Shown here: in pieces, positions 52,731 to 61,697 of the stretch | Position numbering within the stretch: the stretch's first letter is position 1 | Layout of the letters: each line of letters begins with the position of its first letter | Origin: Spirochaetales bacterium UBA6872 | Lineage (GTDB): Bacteria > Spirochaetota > Spirochaetia > Sphaerochaetales > Sphaerochaetaceae | DNA: 64,000 nucleotides | Direction: 5' to 3' | Assembly (NCBI GenBank): GCA_002452215.1 | Contig: DKCO01000022.1 | Coordinates: 12,723 to 76,722, forward strand | The notes under the pieces: generated by a model | Told to the model about the DNA's origin: nothing | The model's input: the letters and a program-made list of their open reading frames with translations, nothing else | Databases searched by the model: none | Made by a program: the position numbers and the translations under genes

Positions 52731-53384
52731 ATGGCACAGGAAAAGAAAACACTTAGTGCAACATTGAGAACAGAGGATTTCGGTTCAGCAGGATCCAGAA
52801 GGCTTTTGAGAAAGGGATTTATTCCAGCTGTTATCTACGGAAAAGACAAGCCAGAGCATGTAGTTATCAATGCAAGGGAATTCAACTACAAGAAGAGCGC
52901 TTTTGGTGAGACAACACTTATTTCGCTCAATGTGGAAGGTGATGGACAGCACATGGTCTTCGTAAAGACATACCAAGAGGATCTTTTGAGGAATTGCATC
53001 CACCATGTTGATTTCTATGAAGTCACAGCAGGACATGTTGTCAGAACACATGTCAGAATCGAGCTCGATGGAACACCAGTTGGAACAAAAGTTGGTGGTG
53101 TTCTTGACCAAGTTACACATGAAATTGAGATTGAATGTCTTCCAAAGGATCTTCCAGAGGTCTTGAAGGCAGATGTTTCAGCTTTGGATATCAATGACAC
53201 ATTCAGAGTCGATATGCTTACTGTTCCAGAGGGTGTAAAGATTCTTTCTTCTCCTGATACAGCTATTGCAACTGTAAAGACAGTCAAGGAAGATGTTCCA
53301 GAGCCAGCTACTGATGCCGATGCAAGTGCAACAGCAGATACTGCAGCAGCTGATGCAACAGCAACACCTGACGCAACAAAGTAA
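52731..53384 (+). CDS. rplY: Ribosomal protein bL25 (CTC type)
   Basis: The 217-aa protein has the L25 5S-rRNA-binding domain at the N-terminus (GSAGSRRLLRKGFIPAVIYGK, seen here as RRLLRKGFIPAVIYG) and the beta-rich CTC domain that follows (HVDFYEVTAGHVV, GGVLDQVTHEIEIECLP). The last 25 residues are Ala/Asp/Thr-rich and look disordered. It sits in the 50S central protuberance. AAGGAG precedes the ATG. It is followed after 1 base by pth, a pairing common in bacteria. Confidence 0.95.
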   Translation: MAQEKKTLSATLRTEDFGSAGSRRLLRKGFIPAVIYGKDKPEHVVINAREFNYKKSAFGETTLISLNVEGDGQHMVFVKTYQEDLLRNCIHHVDFYEVTAGHVVRTHVRIELDGTPVGTKVGGVLDQVTHEIEIECLPKDLPEVLKADVSALDINDTFRVDMLTVPEGVKILSSPDTAIATVKTVKEDVPEPATDADASATADTAAADATATPDATK

Positions 53385-53385
53385 G

Positions 53386-53925
53386 ATGTTCGTATTTGGC
53401 CTTGGTAATCCTGGAGCCAAGTACAAGGAAACAAAGCATAATGTGGGGTTTCTCACAGTAGAGAAGATAGCAGCGTTGAAGGGATTGAAACTCCGGAAGC
53501 GCTGCTTTGCTAATTATAAATGGGCACATTTCGATTCCTGTACATTGGTTCTCCCTCTTACTTATATGAACAACTCTGGTTCTGTGATCCCAGAGCTTAT
53601 AAAGAACCATGAGCCTCTTTTGGTAGTTTCTGATCAAATGGATTTGCCATGTGGCAAGATAAGGATTAAAAGACATGGCGGATCAGCAGGGCACAATGGA
53701 CTAAAGTCGATAATAGAATACTATGGAGAGGACTTCATCCATGTCTATATTGGTATTGGTCGTCCTGATAATGGGATTTCTGTGCCTGACTATGTCCTTA
53801 GTGGTTTCTCTGATGAGGATAAATGCCTTGTCGACAAGGCAATCGATGAAGCTGCAAAAGCAATTGTGGAGATAATCGATGGAGAGAGGCTGGATGTTGT
53901 TATCCAAAGAGCAAATTCCAAATAA
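53386..53925 (+). CDS. pth: Peptidyl-tRNA hydrolase
   Basis: The 179-aa product has FGLGNPGAKYKETKHNVGF, written here to show the Asn and the catalytic His, then PLTYMNNSG, VSDQMDLPCGKIRI (Asp) and GGSAGHNGLKS. It frees tRNA from prematurely released peptidyl-tRNA. The ATG at 53386 lies one base after the rplY stop; the frame reads further upstream only inside rplY. Its end overlaps the proposed tilS start by 32 bases. Confidence 0.95.
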   Translation: MFVFGLGNPGAKYKETKHNVGFLTVEKIAALKGLKLRKRCFANYKWAHFDSCTLVLPLTYMNNSGSVIPELIKNHEPLLVVSDQMDLPCGKIRIKRHGGSAGHNGLKSIIEYYGEDFIHVYIGIGRPDNGISVPDYVLSGFSDEDKCLVDKAIDEAAKAIVEIIDGERLDVVIQRANSK

Positions 53926-55159
53926 CATCAATATTCCTAAAAACGGTCGTCTTTTGCTTGCTTTCTCCGGTGGAAGCGACTCTTTATCGCTTATGATTGC
54001 TTTAAGCATACTCGCACCTGATAGGACAAAGGCTGTATACGTCGATCATGCACTAAGAGAGAGAAAAGAGCTCGACGAGGAAATTGAGCTCAATAAGAAA
54101 AATGCCAAGATCCTTGCAATAGAGCTTGATATCATCAAAATCCCATCGGGCGCTATTGAAGAATATGCTAGGATGAAAAGATGTGGGATTGAGGCGGCAG
54201 CTAGATCTCTAAGGTACAAGGAACTTGAAAAATACAGAGTTGATAACGGTTTTGATTATATTTTGACAGCACACCATAGGGAAGATCAGGTGGAAACTGT
54301 ATTGATGCGTATCTTGCAAAATGCACCATTTTATTCATTCCAAGGGATATTGGGGGATGATGGTGTTATCAAGAGGCCACTGTTGGATGTCTCGAAGTCA
54401 CAAATCAATAGTTTAATAGCCGATAGCGGGCTTGTTTTTTCTGTCGATTCAACAAACAAGGATACAAAATACAGAAGAAATGATATCAGGAGAAATATTC
54501 TTCCTTATATAGGTGAGGAAGAAAGGATCTCGATTTGTAAAATTGCAAGAAATATCAGTCAATACAGATCCCAAATTGATAAGATTGAGATCAAAATGGA
54601 AACACATTATGTTTCTATCTTGCGTGACTCTTTTTCTCGTTCGTCTCTTATTTCGAAAGAGAATGCGATATTCAGAGCATCAAGCTACTTGGAAAACCCA
54701 GAGAGACTTTCGCGTTCATTTTTATCAGAGCTATATGACAAGATCGAAAAAGGCCATGGAAAGTTAAATACAGCCCATCTTGTTTTCATTGTAGGGAAGA
54801 ATGAGATTCGGATTTACAAAAACAAGGATTTTTTCTACTCATATTACTCTAATGGGCTGGACTCGATTGACGAGTTTCGAATCGAACACAACAATTTCGA
54901 TTTTAAGGATCTTTTGATAGACATATCGCTTTTCTCTGGACAATGCTTAATTAGAAAATCGAAGCCGGGCGATGTGATTTTGTTAAAGGAAGGCACCAAA
55001 AAGGTATCAGAGTTGGAGAGAAGGGCACTTGCTCCTTATTCGATTGTCTTGGAAGATGAAAATGGAATCATAGCTGTTTTCTTGCGTTTCTTTGGCGCAA
55101 ACGATCGTCTATCAAGACGTTTTCTTGACAGGAAAGGCATTCCTTTCAAACTATCATGA
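53894..55159 (+). CDS. tilS: tRNA(Ile)-lysidine synthase
   Basis: The 421-aa protein has the PP-loop LLAFSGGSDSLSLM near residue 22, then AVYVDHALRER and GIEAAARSLRYKEL with TAHHREDQVETVLMRIL, and ends in a C-terminal TilS domain (KPGDVILLKEGTKKVSEL). It makes lysidine at C34 of the AUA-reading tRNA-Ile. The ATG at 53894 has GAGAGG at 53883-53888 upstream; the ATG at 53879 is an alternative. It is read within the 3' end of pth, so the genes are coupled. Confidence 0.93.
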   Translation: MLLSKEQIPNNINIPKNGRLLLAFSGGSDSLSLMIALSILAPDRTKAVYVDHALRERKELDEEIELNKKNAKILAIELDIIKIPSGAIEEYARMKRCGIEAAARSLRYKELEKYRVDNGFDYILTAHHREDQVETVLMRILQNAPFYSFQGILGDDGVIKRPLLDVSKSQINSLIADSGLVFSVDSTNKDTKYRRNDIRRNILPYIGEEERISICKIARNISQYRSQIDKIEIKMETHYVSILRDSFSRSSLISKENAIFRASSYLENPERLSRSFLSELYDKIEKGHGKLNTAHLVFIVGKNEIRIYKNKDFFYSYYSNGLDSIDEFRIEHNNFDFKDLLIDISLFSGQCLIRKSKPGDVILLKEGTKKVSELERRALAPYSIVLEDENGIIAVFLRFFGANDRLSRRFLDRKGIPFKLS

Positions 55160-55184
55160 GATGCTTTCTATCTTGTGTTGCTAC

Positions 55185-55213
55185 TTGAGAGAGAACTATT
55201 TATAGATTATATT
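55185..55213 (+). promoter_or_regulatory. Promoter of ftsH-lepA
   Basis: TTGAGA at 55185-55190 and TATATT at 55208-55213 with a 17-base spacer, 20 bases before the ftsH ATG. Confidence 0.55.
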
Positions 55214-55232
55214 TAAACACAAAGGATTTTAC

Positions 55233-57284
55233 ATGGACGAAGAAAAAAAGAATATAGAAGAGACGGAGAAGGCGGAAGAAAGCTCCACTCAGTCAGACAA
55301 CCAAAATCCTAGGCCGGATGAAAAGAAAGATGTGAATGACGAGGCTAAGGAAGAAAAAAAAGAGCCTGGAAAAGAAAACGAAGAGAAAAAAACAAAAAAG
55401 AATATCTATGACCAATATCGCTATTGGGGGTCAGATAACAATGGTCCAAGTGGCAAGAATATAAAAGGCGGAAAGAAAAACAGGTTTGCGCTTTTGATTC
55501 TTATTGTGCTTTTGATTTCGTTTGTAACGATTTTCTTCTCCGAGCAGAAAGCAAGTTCATCAATTGAGAGTTCCTATTCAACATTCATCTCTGCTGTCGA
55601 AGGCAAGAAAGTCTTGCGCGCAACAGTGACTGGCGATACGACAATCGAATATGTGACAATGGATGGGAAATCATACACAACACGAATTCCATATGCTGAT
55701 CCCGATTTAGTGTCGAAGTTGATCGAAAACGGTGTTGATGTTATCGGTAAGGTTCAATCAACTCCGTGGTGGTATTTTGCAATCCAGCTTCTTCCTTGGG
55801 TGATATTTTTCGCATTGATGTGGACTATGATGCGCTCCTCTGGTGCGATGGGTGGCTCAAAGATGATGGGTGGCTTTGGCAAGTCTCATGCCAAGGAATA
55901 TGACAAGAAGAGCAATAAAGTCACTTTTGCAGATGTAGCAGGCCAAAAGGAAGCGAAATATGAGCTTCAAGAGGTTGTCGATTTTCTTAAGCATCCTGAT
56001 AAGTTTGTCAAGATTGGCGCAAAAATCCCAAAAGGAGTTCTTCTTGTGGGACCTCCGGGAACTGGAAAGACACTTCTTGCAAGGGCTGTAGCTGGCGAGG
56101 CTGGTGTCTCTTTCTTGCATACATCTGGTTCTGATTTTGTCGAGATGTTCGTTGGAATGGGTGCTGCAAGAGTAAGAGATTTGTTTGAGCAAGGACGAAA
56201 AAACGCACCGTGCATAATATTTATCGATGAGCTTGATGCTGTTGGTAGAGCAAGAGGCTCAGGACTTGGTGGCGGTCATGACGAAAGGGAACAAACATTG
56301 AACCAGATGCTTGTCGAGATGGATGGCTTTTCATCAGACCCTGGTGTTATAGTTATTGCTGCGACAAATAGGCCTGATGTACTTGATCCGGCTTTGCTAA
56401 GACCAGGAAGGTTCGATAGGCAAGTAACTGTCGCACTCCCGGATGTCCAAGAGAGATTGGATATATTGAGAATACACACGAAGAAGGTTCATATATTGCC
56501 AGATGTCGACTTGTCGAGGATTGCTAGAGCAACTCCCGGTTCAAGCGGAGCTGATTTGGCAAACCTTGTAAACGAGGCAGCTCTTTTTGCAGCTAGAAAC
56601 AACAGAACTGAGGTTTCGATGGATGATTTCGAGAATGCAAGAGACAAGATTCTTCTTGGAGTTGCCAGGGAGTCGGTATTCATGACAGCTGAAGAGAAGA
56701 AGGCCACAGCTTATCATGAAGCAGGGCATACTTTGTTGCACTACTATCTAAAGCATGTTGATCCGCTTCACAAAGTTACGATCATCCCTCATGGAAGGGC
56801 TCTTGGATTGACATTGTCGCTGCCTGAAAAAGATAGCTACACTCTGACAAAGAGCTACATTGAAGACAGAATAAAGATATGCATGGGTGGCTATGCTGCA
56901 GAGCAGATTGTCTATGGAGAGACTACTACAGGAACAAGCAATGACATAAAGCAAGCGACAGAGCTTGCACATCGCATGGTCACTGAATTCGGAATGTCTG
57001 AGTTGGGATTCATCTCGCTTGGATCTGATGATGAGCCATTGTTCTTAGGACGAGAAATTGCCCAGCATAAGGACTACTCTGAGGAAACAGCTAGAAAGAT
57101 TGACCAGCAAATGCATGAGATTCTTGATAATGCAATGAGAGAGACGATGGAGATTCTTACAACTCACAGAGACCAGCTCGATAAGCTTACTCAAGCTTTG
57201 GTAGAGAAAGAGACATTGGAAGATAGTGAGATCAGAGCAATGTTCGGTTTCCCTGAAGTCGAACACTTAACGGATTTGAAGTAA
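55233..57284 (+). CDS. ftsH: ATP-dependent zinc metalloprotease FtsH
   Basis: The 683-aa protein has an unusually long, highly charged N-terminal extension (about 1-82, Lys/Glu/Asp-rich) before the first membrane segment (84-103). A periplasmic loop follows, then a second segment (180-200), the AAA+ domain (Walker A GPPGTGKT at 273-280, Walker B IIFIDELDA around 328) and the zinc protease motif HEAGH at 495-499. Standard FtsH has only a few residues before the first segment. It degrades membrane and regulatory proteins in the inner membrane. Its last base is the first base of lepA. Confidence 0.96.
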   Translation: MDEEKKNIEETEKAEESSTQSDNQNPRPDEKKDVNDEAKEEKKEPGKENEEKKTKKNIYDQYRYWGSDNNGPSGKNIKGGKKNRFALLILIVLLISFVTIFFSEQKASSSIESSYSTFISAVEGKKVLRATVTGDTTIEYVTMDGKSYTTRIPYADPDLVSKLIENGVDVIGKVQSTPWWYFAIQLLPWVIFFALMWTMMRSSGAMGGSKMMGGFGKSHAKEYDKKSNKVTFADVAGQKEAKYELQEVVDFLKHPDKFVKIGAKIPKGVLLVGPPGTGKTLLARAVAGEAGVSFLHTSGSDFVEMFVGMGAARVRDLFEQGRKNAPCIIFIDELDAVGRARGSGLGGGHDEREQTLNQMLVEMDGFSSDPGVIVIAATNRPDVLDPALLRPGRFDRQVTVALPDVQERLDILRIHTKKVHILPDVDLSRIARATPGSSGADLANLVNEAALFAARNNRTEVSMDDFENARDKILLGVARESVFMTAEEKKATAYHEAGHTLLHYYLKHVDPLHKVTIIPHGRALGLTLSLPEKDSYTLTKSYIEDRIKICMGGYAAEQIVYGETTTGTSNDIKQATELAHRMVTEFGMSELGFISLGSDDEPLFLGREIAQHKDYSEETARKIDQQMHEILDNAMRETMEILTTHRDQLDKLTQALVEKETLEDSEIRAMFGFPEVEHLTDLK

Positions 57285-59101
57285 TGGCTGTTGATTCAAA
57301 GCACAAGAGAAATTTTTGCATTATTGCACATATCGACCATGGCAAGTCGACACTTGCTGACAGGTTCATAGAGAAAGCCCGCCTTGTAACATCACGGGGA
57401 CCAGCACAGGCTCAGATCCTCGATAACATGGATATCGAGAGGGAGCGTGGCATTACAATAAAAAGCCAAGCTGTGACTATTCCTTATACAGCAAAAGATG
57501 GAGAGGAGTACGAGCTTAATCTTGTTGACACACCGGGGCATGTGGATTTCACATATGAGGTCTCAAGAGCTATCTCTTCGTGCGAGGGTGCTTTGCTGTT
57601 GATAGACGCATCCCAAGGCGTTGAGGCCCAGACTCTAGCTAATCTGTATCTTGCAATGGAACATAATCTCGAGATTATTCCTGTGATAAACAAGATTGAT
57701 CTTCCTTCTGCTGATATTCCGTCATGTCTAAAGCAAATTGATCATGACCTTGGCCTTGACCAAGATATGACACAGCTTGTGTCAGCAAAGACAGGAGAAG
57801 GCGTCGATGGTCTTTTCGAGGCAATTGTAAAGTATATACCAGCACCAGATGGGAAGGATGATGATGCACTTAGGGCTCTGATCTTCGATTCGCACTATGA
57901 TCCTTATCGCGGAGTCATAGTCCATGCACGTATATTCTCAGGTAGCGTCAAGCCATCGGACGAGATAGTCTTTATGCATTCATCTGCTGTTTACAAAACA
58001 GAGGATGTAGGCATATTCCAGCTTTCTCTTGTGTCTACAAAAGAATTGAATGCTGGGGATGTTGGCTATTTCATTGCAGGAATAAAGACAATATCTGACA
58101 TTCGTGTTGGCGACACTGTTACATTGAAGTCAAATCCTGCTCCAGAGCCACTTCCCGGATTCAAGGAAGTAAAGCCAGTAGTCTTCTCTTCGATCTATCC
58201 TGTTGATTCGAACGACTACGAAGAGCTTCAAGATGCAATTGAGCGATTGAAATTGAATGATGCATCCCTGGTTTATGAGAAAGACAACTCGGCAGCTCTT
58301 GGCTTTGGATTCAGATGTGGGTTTCTAGGGATGCTCCACTTGGAAGTGATCCAAGAGAGAATAGAGAGGGAGTTCGATCTTCCTATCGTTTTCACATCGC
58401 CATCAGTTCGATATATTGTACACTTGAAAAATGGTGAGACAAAGTTTATCGATAATCCGCTAGAGTACCCGGATCCAATGACAATCGACTATGCAGAGGA
58501 ACCATATATAACAGCGAATATCATAACTCCTACACAGTTTGTCGGCCCTATTATTTCCTTGTGCCTCGAAAAGCGCGGTGTTCAAAACGCAATGAATTAC
58601 CTTGACGAGAAGAGAGTCGAATTGGTCTATGATATGCCTCTTGCTGAAGTTTTGTTTGATTTCTATGACAGGCTCAAATCGATATCACGAGGATATGCTT
58701 CGTTCGACTACAGCGTAAATGGCCATAAGAAGACTGACCTTGTTAGGATGGATATCCTTGTCAACGGTGATCCTTGTGATGCTCTTTCGCAACTTGTTTT
58801 CAAAGCAAATGCTTATACAAGAGGGCGACAGGTATGTGAGAGACTAAAGGATGAGATTCCTCGTCAGCAATACAAGATTGCTATCCAAGCCGCAATAGGT
58901 GGAAACATAATCGCAAGGGAGACTATATCAGCATTCAGGAAAGATGTTACAGCCAAGTGTTATGGTGGTGATATATCAAGAAAGAGAAAGCTATTGGAAA
59001 AGCAAAAAGAGGGCAAGAAGAGGATGAAGATGGTAGGCAATGTCGAAATCCCGCAATCTGCATTCTTGGCTGTATTGAAGACCGAAGACAATAATGGATG
59101 A
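57284..59101 (+). CDS. lepA: Elongation factor 4 (LepA)
   Basis: The 605-aa GTPase has G1 AHIDHGKST, G2/switch region with ERERGITIKSQ, G3 VDTPGHVDF, G4 NKIDLPSAD, then domains II, III and V and the LepA-specific C-terminal domain (ARETISAFRKDVTAKCYGGD). Length matches LepA rather than EF-G. It works on the ribosome in back-translocation or in assembly. It is coupled to ftsH by the TAATG junction. Confidence 0.97.
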   Translation: MAVDSKHKRNFCIIAHIDHGKSTLADRFIEKARLVTSRGPAQAQILDNMDIERERGITIKSQAVTIPYTAKDGEEYELNLVDTPGHVDFTYEVSRAISSCEGALLLIDASQGVEAQTLANLYLAMEHNLEIIPVINKIDLPSADIPSCLKQIDHDLGLDQDMTQLVSAKTGEGVDGLFEAIVKYIPAPDGKDDDALRALIFDSHYDPYRGVIVHARIFSGSVKPSDEIVFMHSSAVYKTEDVGIFQLSLVSTKELNAGDVGYFIAGIKTISDIRVGDTVTLKSNPAPEPLPGFKEVKPVVFSSIYPVDSNDYEELQDAIERLKLNDASLVYEKDNSAALGFGFRCGFLGMLHLEVIQERIEREFDLPIVFTSPSVRYIVHLKNGETKFIDNPLEYPDPMTIDYAEEPYITANIITPTQFVGPIISLCLEKRGVQNAMNYLDEKRVELVYDMPLAEVLFDFYDRLKSISRGYASFDYSVNGHKKTDLVRMDILVNGDPCDALSQLVFKANAYTRGRQVCERLKDEIPRQQYKIAIQAAIGGNIIARETISAFRKDVTAKCYGGDISRKRKLLEKQKEGKKRMKMVGNVEIPQSAFLAVLKTEDNNG

Positions 59102-59190
59102 TGGATTGACAATCGATTATTTTCTTTCTTCTCTTTGTTGTTTATGCTCCTTATTAAAGATATAATTCTTCATAAGCCTTGGAGGTTGAA

Positions 59191-60135
59191 ATGGAGAGAG
59201 TGGTTTTCGGCAAGACAAAGGATGGTGAGGATGTCCATCGTATAACAATAGAAAACGGCAAGTATATGTTTTCTGTTTTGACATGGGGAGCGACTCTTTG
59301 CTACTTTGGAACAAAGGATTGCAATGTAGTCTTGAATCACAAGAGCCTAGATGAATACATTGGCGATCCATCATATATGGGCGAGGTTGTCGGACCTGTT
59401 GCTAACAGAGTTGCAAATGCGTGCTTTTCTCTCGATGGAAAGAGCTATTCTCTTGATAAGAACAATGGCCGAAACAATCTTCATTCCGGCTCTGCATGCT
59501 ATGGCCAAAGGCTTTGGTCTGTGCTTGGAATCGGCATCAACAGCATAAGCTTGGCTCTTTCGACTCCATCCGGTCTTGGTGGCTTTCCCGGCTCACATGA
59601 GATCAGTGTTACATATTCAATCTCCAATGAGGGAGAGCTTGGGATACTTTATAGGTCAATCTCATCTGAAAAGTGTCCAGTTGCAATTACAAACCATTCA
59701 TATTTCAATCTATCGAAAGGAAAGGATATAAGAGAGACACTTCTATCTATCGATGCAAATAGCTACGTTGCTGTTGACGAGGAGCTCATCCCAACAGGTG
59801 TGGAGCCTGTTGAGGCAACCGATTTCGATTTCAGGAAAAAGAGGAGAATCGGAGAAAGAAGAGATGGAAAATACGACAATACATTTGTCCTTGGCAGAGG
59901 TGGGATGATTTTTGCTGAAGGTGAGGATGCATGGCTTGAAGCAAGGACAAGTGAACCTGGAGTGCAACTCTATACAGGTGAATTCCTCTCGGGTGACTAT
60001 ACTCCTTTCTCTGGTTTCTGTCTTGAGACAGGCCGCTATCCAGATACTCCGAACCATGATGATTATCCAAAGGCATTTACAGGTCCAGATGAAGAGTTTG
60101 TCGCGACAACTACATACAAGATGGGGGTGAAGTAA
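59191..60135 (+). CDS. galM: Aldose 1-epimerase (galactose mutarotase)
   Basis: The 314-aa protein has GalM signatures: VGPVANRVANACFSL (substrate Asn/Arg), NNLHSGSACYGQRLW with the first His, ITNHSYFNLSKG with the second (catalytic) His, and FSGFCLETGRYPDTPNH with the catalytic Glu. It interconverts alpha and beta anomers of aldohexoses. GGAGG lies 5 bases before the ATG at 59191. The uridine kinase gene starts at its stop (TAATG). It is a different subgroup from the LacX-like protein at 21945. Confidence 0.9.
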   Translation: MERVVFGKTKDGEDVHRITIENGKYMFSVLTWGATLCYFGTKDCNVVLNHKSLDEYIGDPSYMGEVVGPVANRVANACFSLDGKSYSLDKNNGRNNLHSGSACYGQRLWSVLGIGINSISLALSTPSGLGGFPGSHEISVTYSISNEGELGILYRSISSEKCPVAITNHSYFNLSKGKDIRETLLSIDANSYVAVDEELIPTGVEPVEATDFDFRKKRRIGERRDGKYDNTFVLGRGGMIFAEGEDAWLEARTSEPGVQLYTGEFLSGDYTPFSGFCLETGRYPDTPNHDDYPKAFTGPDEEFVATTTYKMGVK

Positions 60136-60749
60136 TGGTTCGTCTTATTGGTGTCACAGGCGGCTCAGGATCTGGCAAAAGCACAGTTGTAAAAAGAATT
60201 AAGAAAGCTCACCCAGATGCTGTTTTGATTGCTCAAGACAATTACTACAAATCAGCTCCATTTATCAACAACAGCAATATAACAGCTTTCAATTTCGATC
60301 ATCCTGATGCATTCGATATGGAGCTGATGCTATCGAATCTAGAGGATTTGAAGGCTGGTAAACCTTGTATGATGCCACAATATGATTTTGTAACGCATTC
60401 TAGACTTCCAGAGATGAAGAAAGTGATGCCTCAGAAAATCATAATCGTAGATGGATTGATGATTTTCTATGACAAGCGAATAAGGGACTTGCTGGATTTG
60501 AAGCTCTACGTCGATACACCTGCCGATATCCGCTTCATTCGTAGATTAAAGCGAGATATAGCTGAAAGGGGAAGAACTGTGGAATCTGTAATCGAGCAAT
60601 ACACTAAAGTCGTTCGCCCAGGGCATTACAACTTCATTGAGCCATATAAGGAGTATGCTGACTTGATCATTCCTGAAGGCGGTTATAACGAGAAAGCCAT
60701 GCATGTGCTTTTTACGTTTATAACAGCTATTTGCAGCAATGATAATTAG
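60135..60749 (+). CDS. udk: Uridine kinase
   Basis: The 204-aa protein has the P-loop GVTGGSGSGKST, AQDNYYKS, FDHPDAFDMELM, IVDGLMIFYDKRI and RLKRDIAERGRTVESVIEQY. It phosphorylates uridine and perhaps cytidine, in pyrimidine salvage, and fits with the 5'-nucleotidase and CTP synthase in the same window. It is coupled to galM. It ends convergent with yidD, with a 4-base overlap. Confidence 0.9.
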   Translation: MVRLIGVTGGSGSGKSTVVKRIKKAHPDAVLIAQDNYYKSAPFINNSNITAFNFDHPDAFDMELMLSNLEDLKAGKPCMMPQYDFVTHSRLPEMKKVMPQKIIIVDGLMIFYDKRIRDLLDLKLYVDTPADIRFIRRLKRDIAERGRTVESVIEQYTKVVRPGHYNFIEPYKEYADLIIPEGGYNEKAMHVLFTFITAICSNDN

Positions 60750-61048
60750 CTTGTTTTGAATTTACGATCGAAGTCCCTAGGTTTTCTTCTTACTTTGTAT
60801 TGCTTTTTGATTTCTTTCCATGACCATACATCTGGAACAGGATCAGGGCCGCCGAAGAATGCATTCCTGCATCGACCAATCCTTGCTAAACCCATGATAG
60901 ATCCTTTTGCTATTCCGAATTTCAATACAGCTTCTAGAAAGTAGGATGAACATGAGGGGCTGTAGCGACATGATGGGCCAGAAAAAGGACTGATGATTCC
61001 TTTGTATAAATAGATTGGTATAAGGTAGATTTGCCTCAATATGTGCAT
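60746..61048 (-). CDS. yidD: Membrane protein insertion efficiency factor YidD
   Basis: The protein of about 100 aa has the YidD core: YKGIISPFSGPSCRYSPSCSSYF, shown here in part with its three conserved Cys (CRYSPSC and CSS), and FGIAKGSIMGLARIGRC. It is a small membrane-associated factor helping YidC. The start at 61048 fits the family N-terminus; an ATG at 61093 would add 15 residues. In many genomes it follows rnpA and rpmH, but here it is isolated. The stop overlaps udk by 4 bases on the other strand. Confidence 0.88.
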   Translation of the reverse strand: MHILRQIYLIPIYLYKGIISPFSGPSCRYSPSCSSYFLEAVLKFGIAKGSIMGLARIGRCRNAFFGGPDPVPDVWSWKEIKKQYKVRRKPRDFDRKFKTS

Positions 61049-61098
61049 AGCTAGAGCATAAGCAAAAGAAGATGGCAAGACAAGATATTGCATTATTC

Positions 61099-61123
61099 TT
61101 TACACTTTTATAAAATGTGTAAA
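61099..61123. promoter_or_regulatory. Inverted repeat between yidD and rpmF
   Basis: TTTACAC and GTGTAAA are 11 bases apart, with an AT-only centre. The position between divergent genes would suit an operator; no regulator is recognised. Confidence 0.35.
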
Positions 61124-61194
61124 AGATTGCAACGGATGTGTGGCTTTTCTTTTGAGAAGTCTAATAACACAAACTGATATAAAGCATAATCATG

Positions 61195-61223
61195 TTGACG
61201 CGTATTATCAGTTTTGTTAAACT
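61195..61223 (+). promoter_or_regulatory. Promoter of rpmF-acpP-rnc
   Basis: TTGACG at 61195-61200 and TAAACT at 61218-61223 with a 17-base spacer. The rpmF start is 43 bases further, preceded by AGAGAGG. Confidence 0.55.
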
Positions 61224-61265
61224 TGTTAGCTGTCGAAAGATGATAATAATTTAGAGAGGTTTAAA

Positions 61266-61451
61266 ATGGCAACTCCTAAGTATAAAACTTCCAAGTCTAA
61301 GGCTGCTTCGAGAAAAGCTGCTAACATGAAGCTAAAGGCTCCAAATCTGGTTACTTGCCAGACATGTGGTAACCTTATCCCATCCCACCGTGTATGCCCA
61401 AAGTGTGGCTACTACGCAGGAAAGCCCGTTGTCGTCAAAGACGAGGAGTAG
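61266..61451 (+). CDS. rpmF: Ribosomal protein bL32
   Basis: The 61-aa basic protein starts MATPKYKTSKSKAASRKAAN and has the zinc-ribbon CQTCGNLIPSHRVCPKCGYY with four Cys, so it is the zinc-binding form. It is part of the 50S subunit. It is first of three genes, rpmF-acpP-rnc, in a common order in which L32 is linked to fatty-acid genes. acpP starts 3 bases after its stop. Confidence 0.97.
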   Translation: MATPKYKTSKSKAASRKAANMKLKAPNLVTCQTCGNLIPSHRVCPKCGYYAGKPVVVKDEE

Positions 61452-61454
61452 GAA

Positions 61455-61697
61455 ATGACTGAGAATGAAGTATTCGCAAAGGTTAAGGACTTGGTAGTAG
61501 AGAAGCTCGGAGTCGATCCAGCTAAAGTTACTATGGAGGCTTCCTTCAGAAAGGATCTTGGGGCTGATTCTCTTGATACTTATGAGCTTGTTTATGCTAT
61601 AGAGGAAGAGACTGGAATTACTATCTCTGATGATATGGCAAACGAGTTTGAGACCGTAGGCGATGCGGTAAGGTTTTTAGTAAAGGAACTCAACTAA
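61455..61697 (+). CDS. acpP: Acyl carrier protein
   Basis: The 80-aa acidic protein has the phosphopantetheine site GADSLDTYELVYAIEEE with the modified Ser in DSL. It carries acyl chains in fatty-acid synthesis. TAGGA overlaps the rpmF stop and gives its ribosome binding site. The stop is followed without a gap by the TTG start of rnc. Confidence 0.97.
   Translation: MTENEVFAKVKDLVVEKLGVDPAKVTMEASFRKDLGADSLDTYELVYAIEEETGITISDDMANEFETVGDAVRFLVKELN

Noticed and set aside
61099..61123. NrdR or FapR box
   Set aside because: Spacing and core bases do not fit either consensus.
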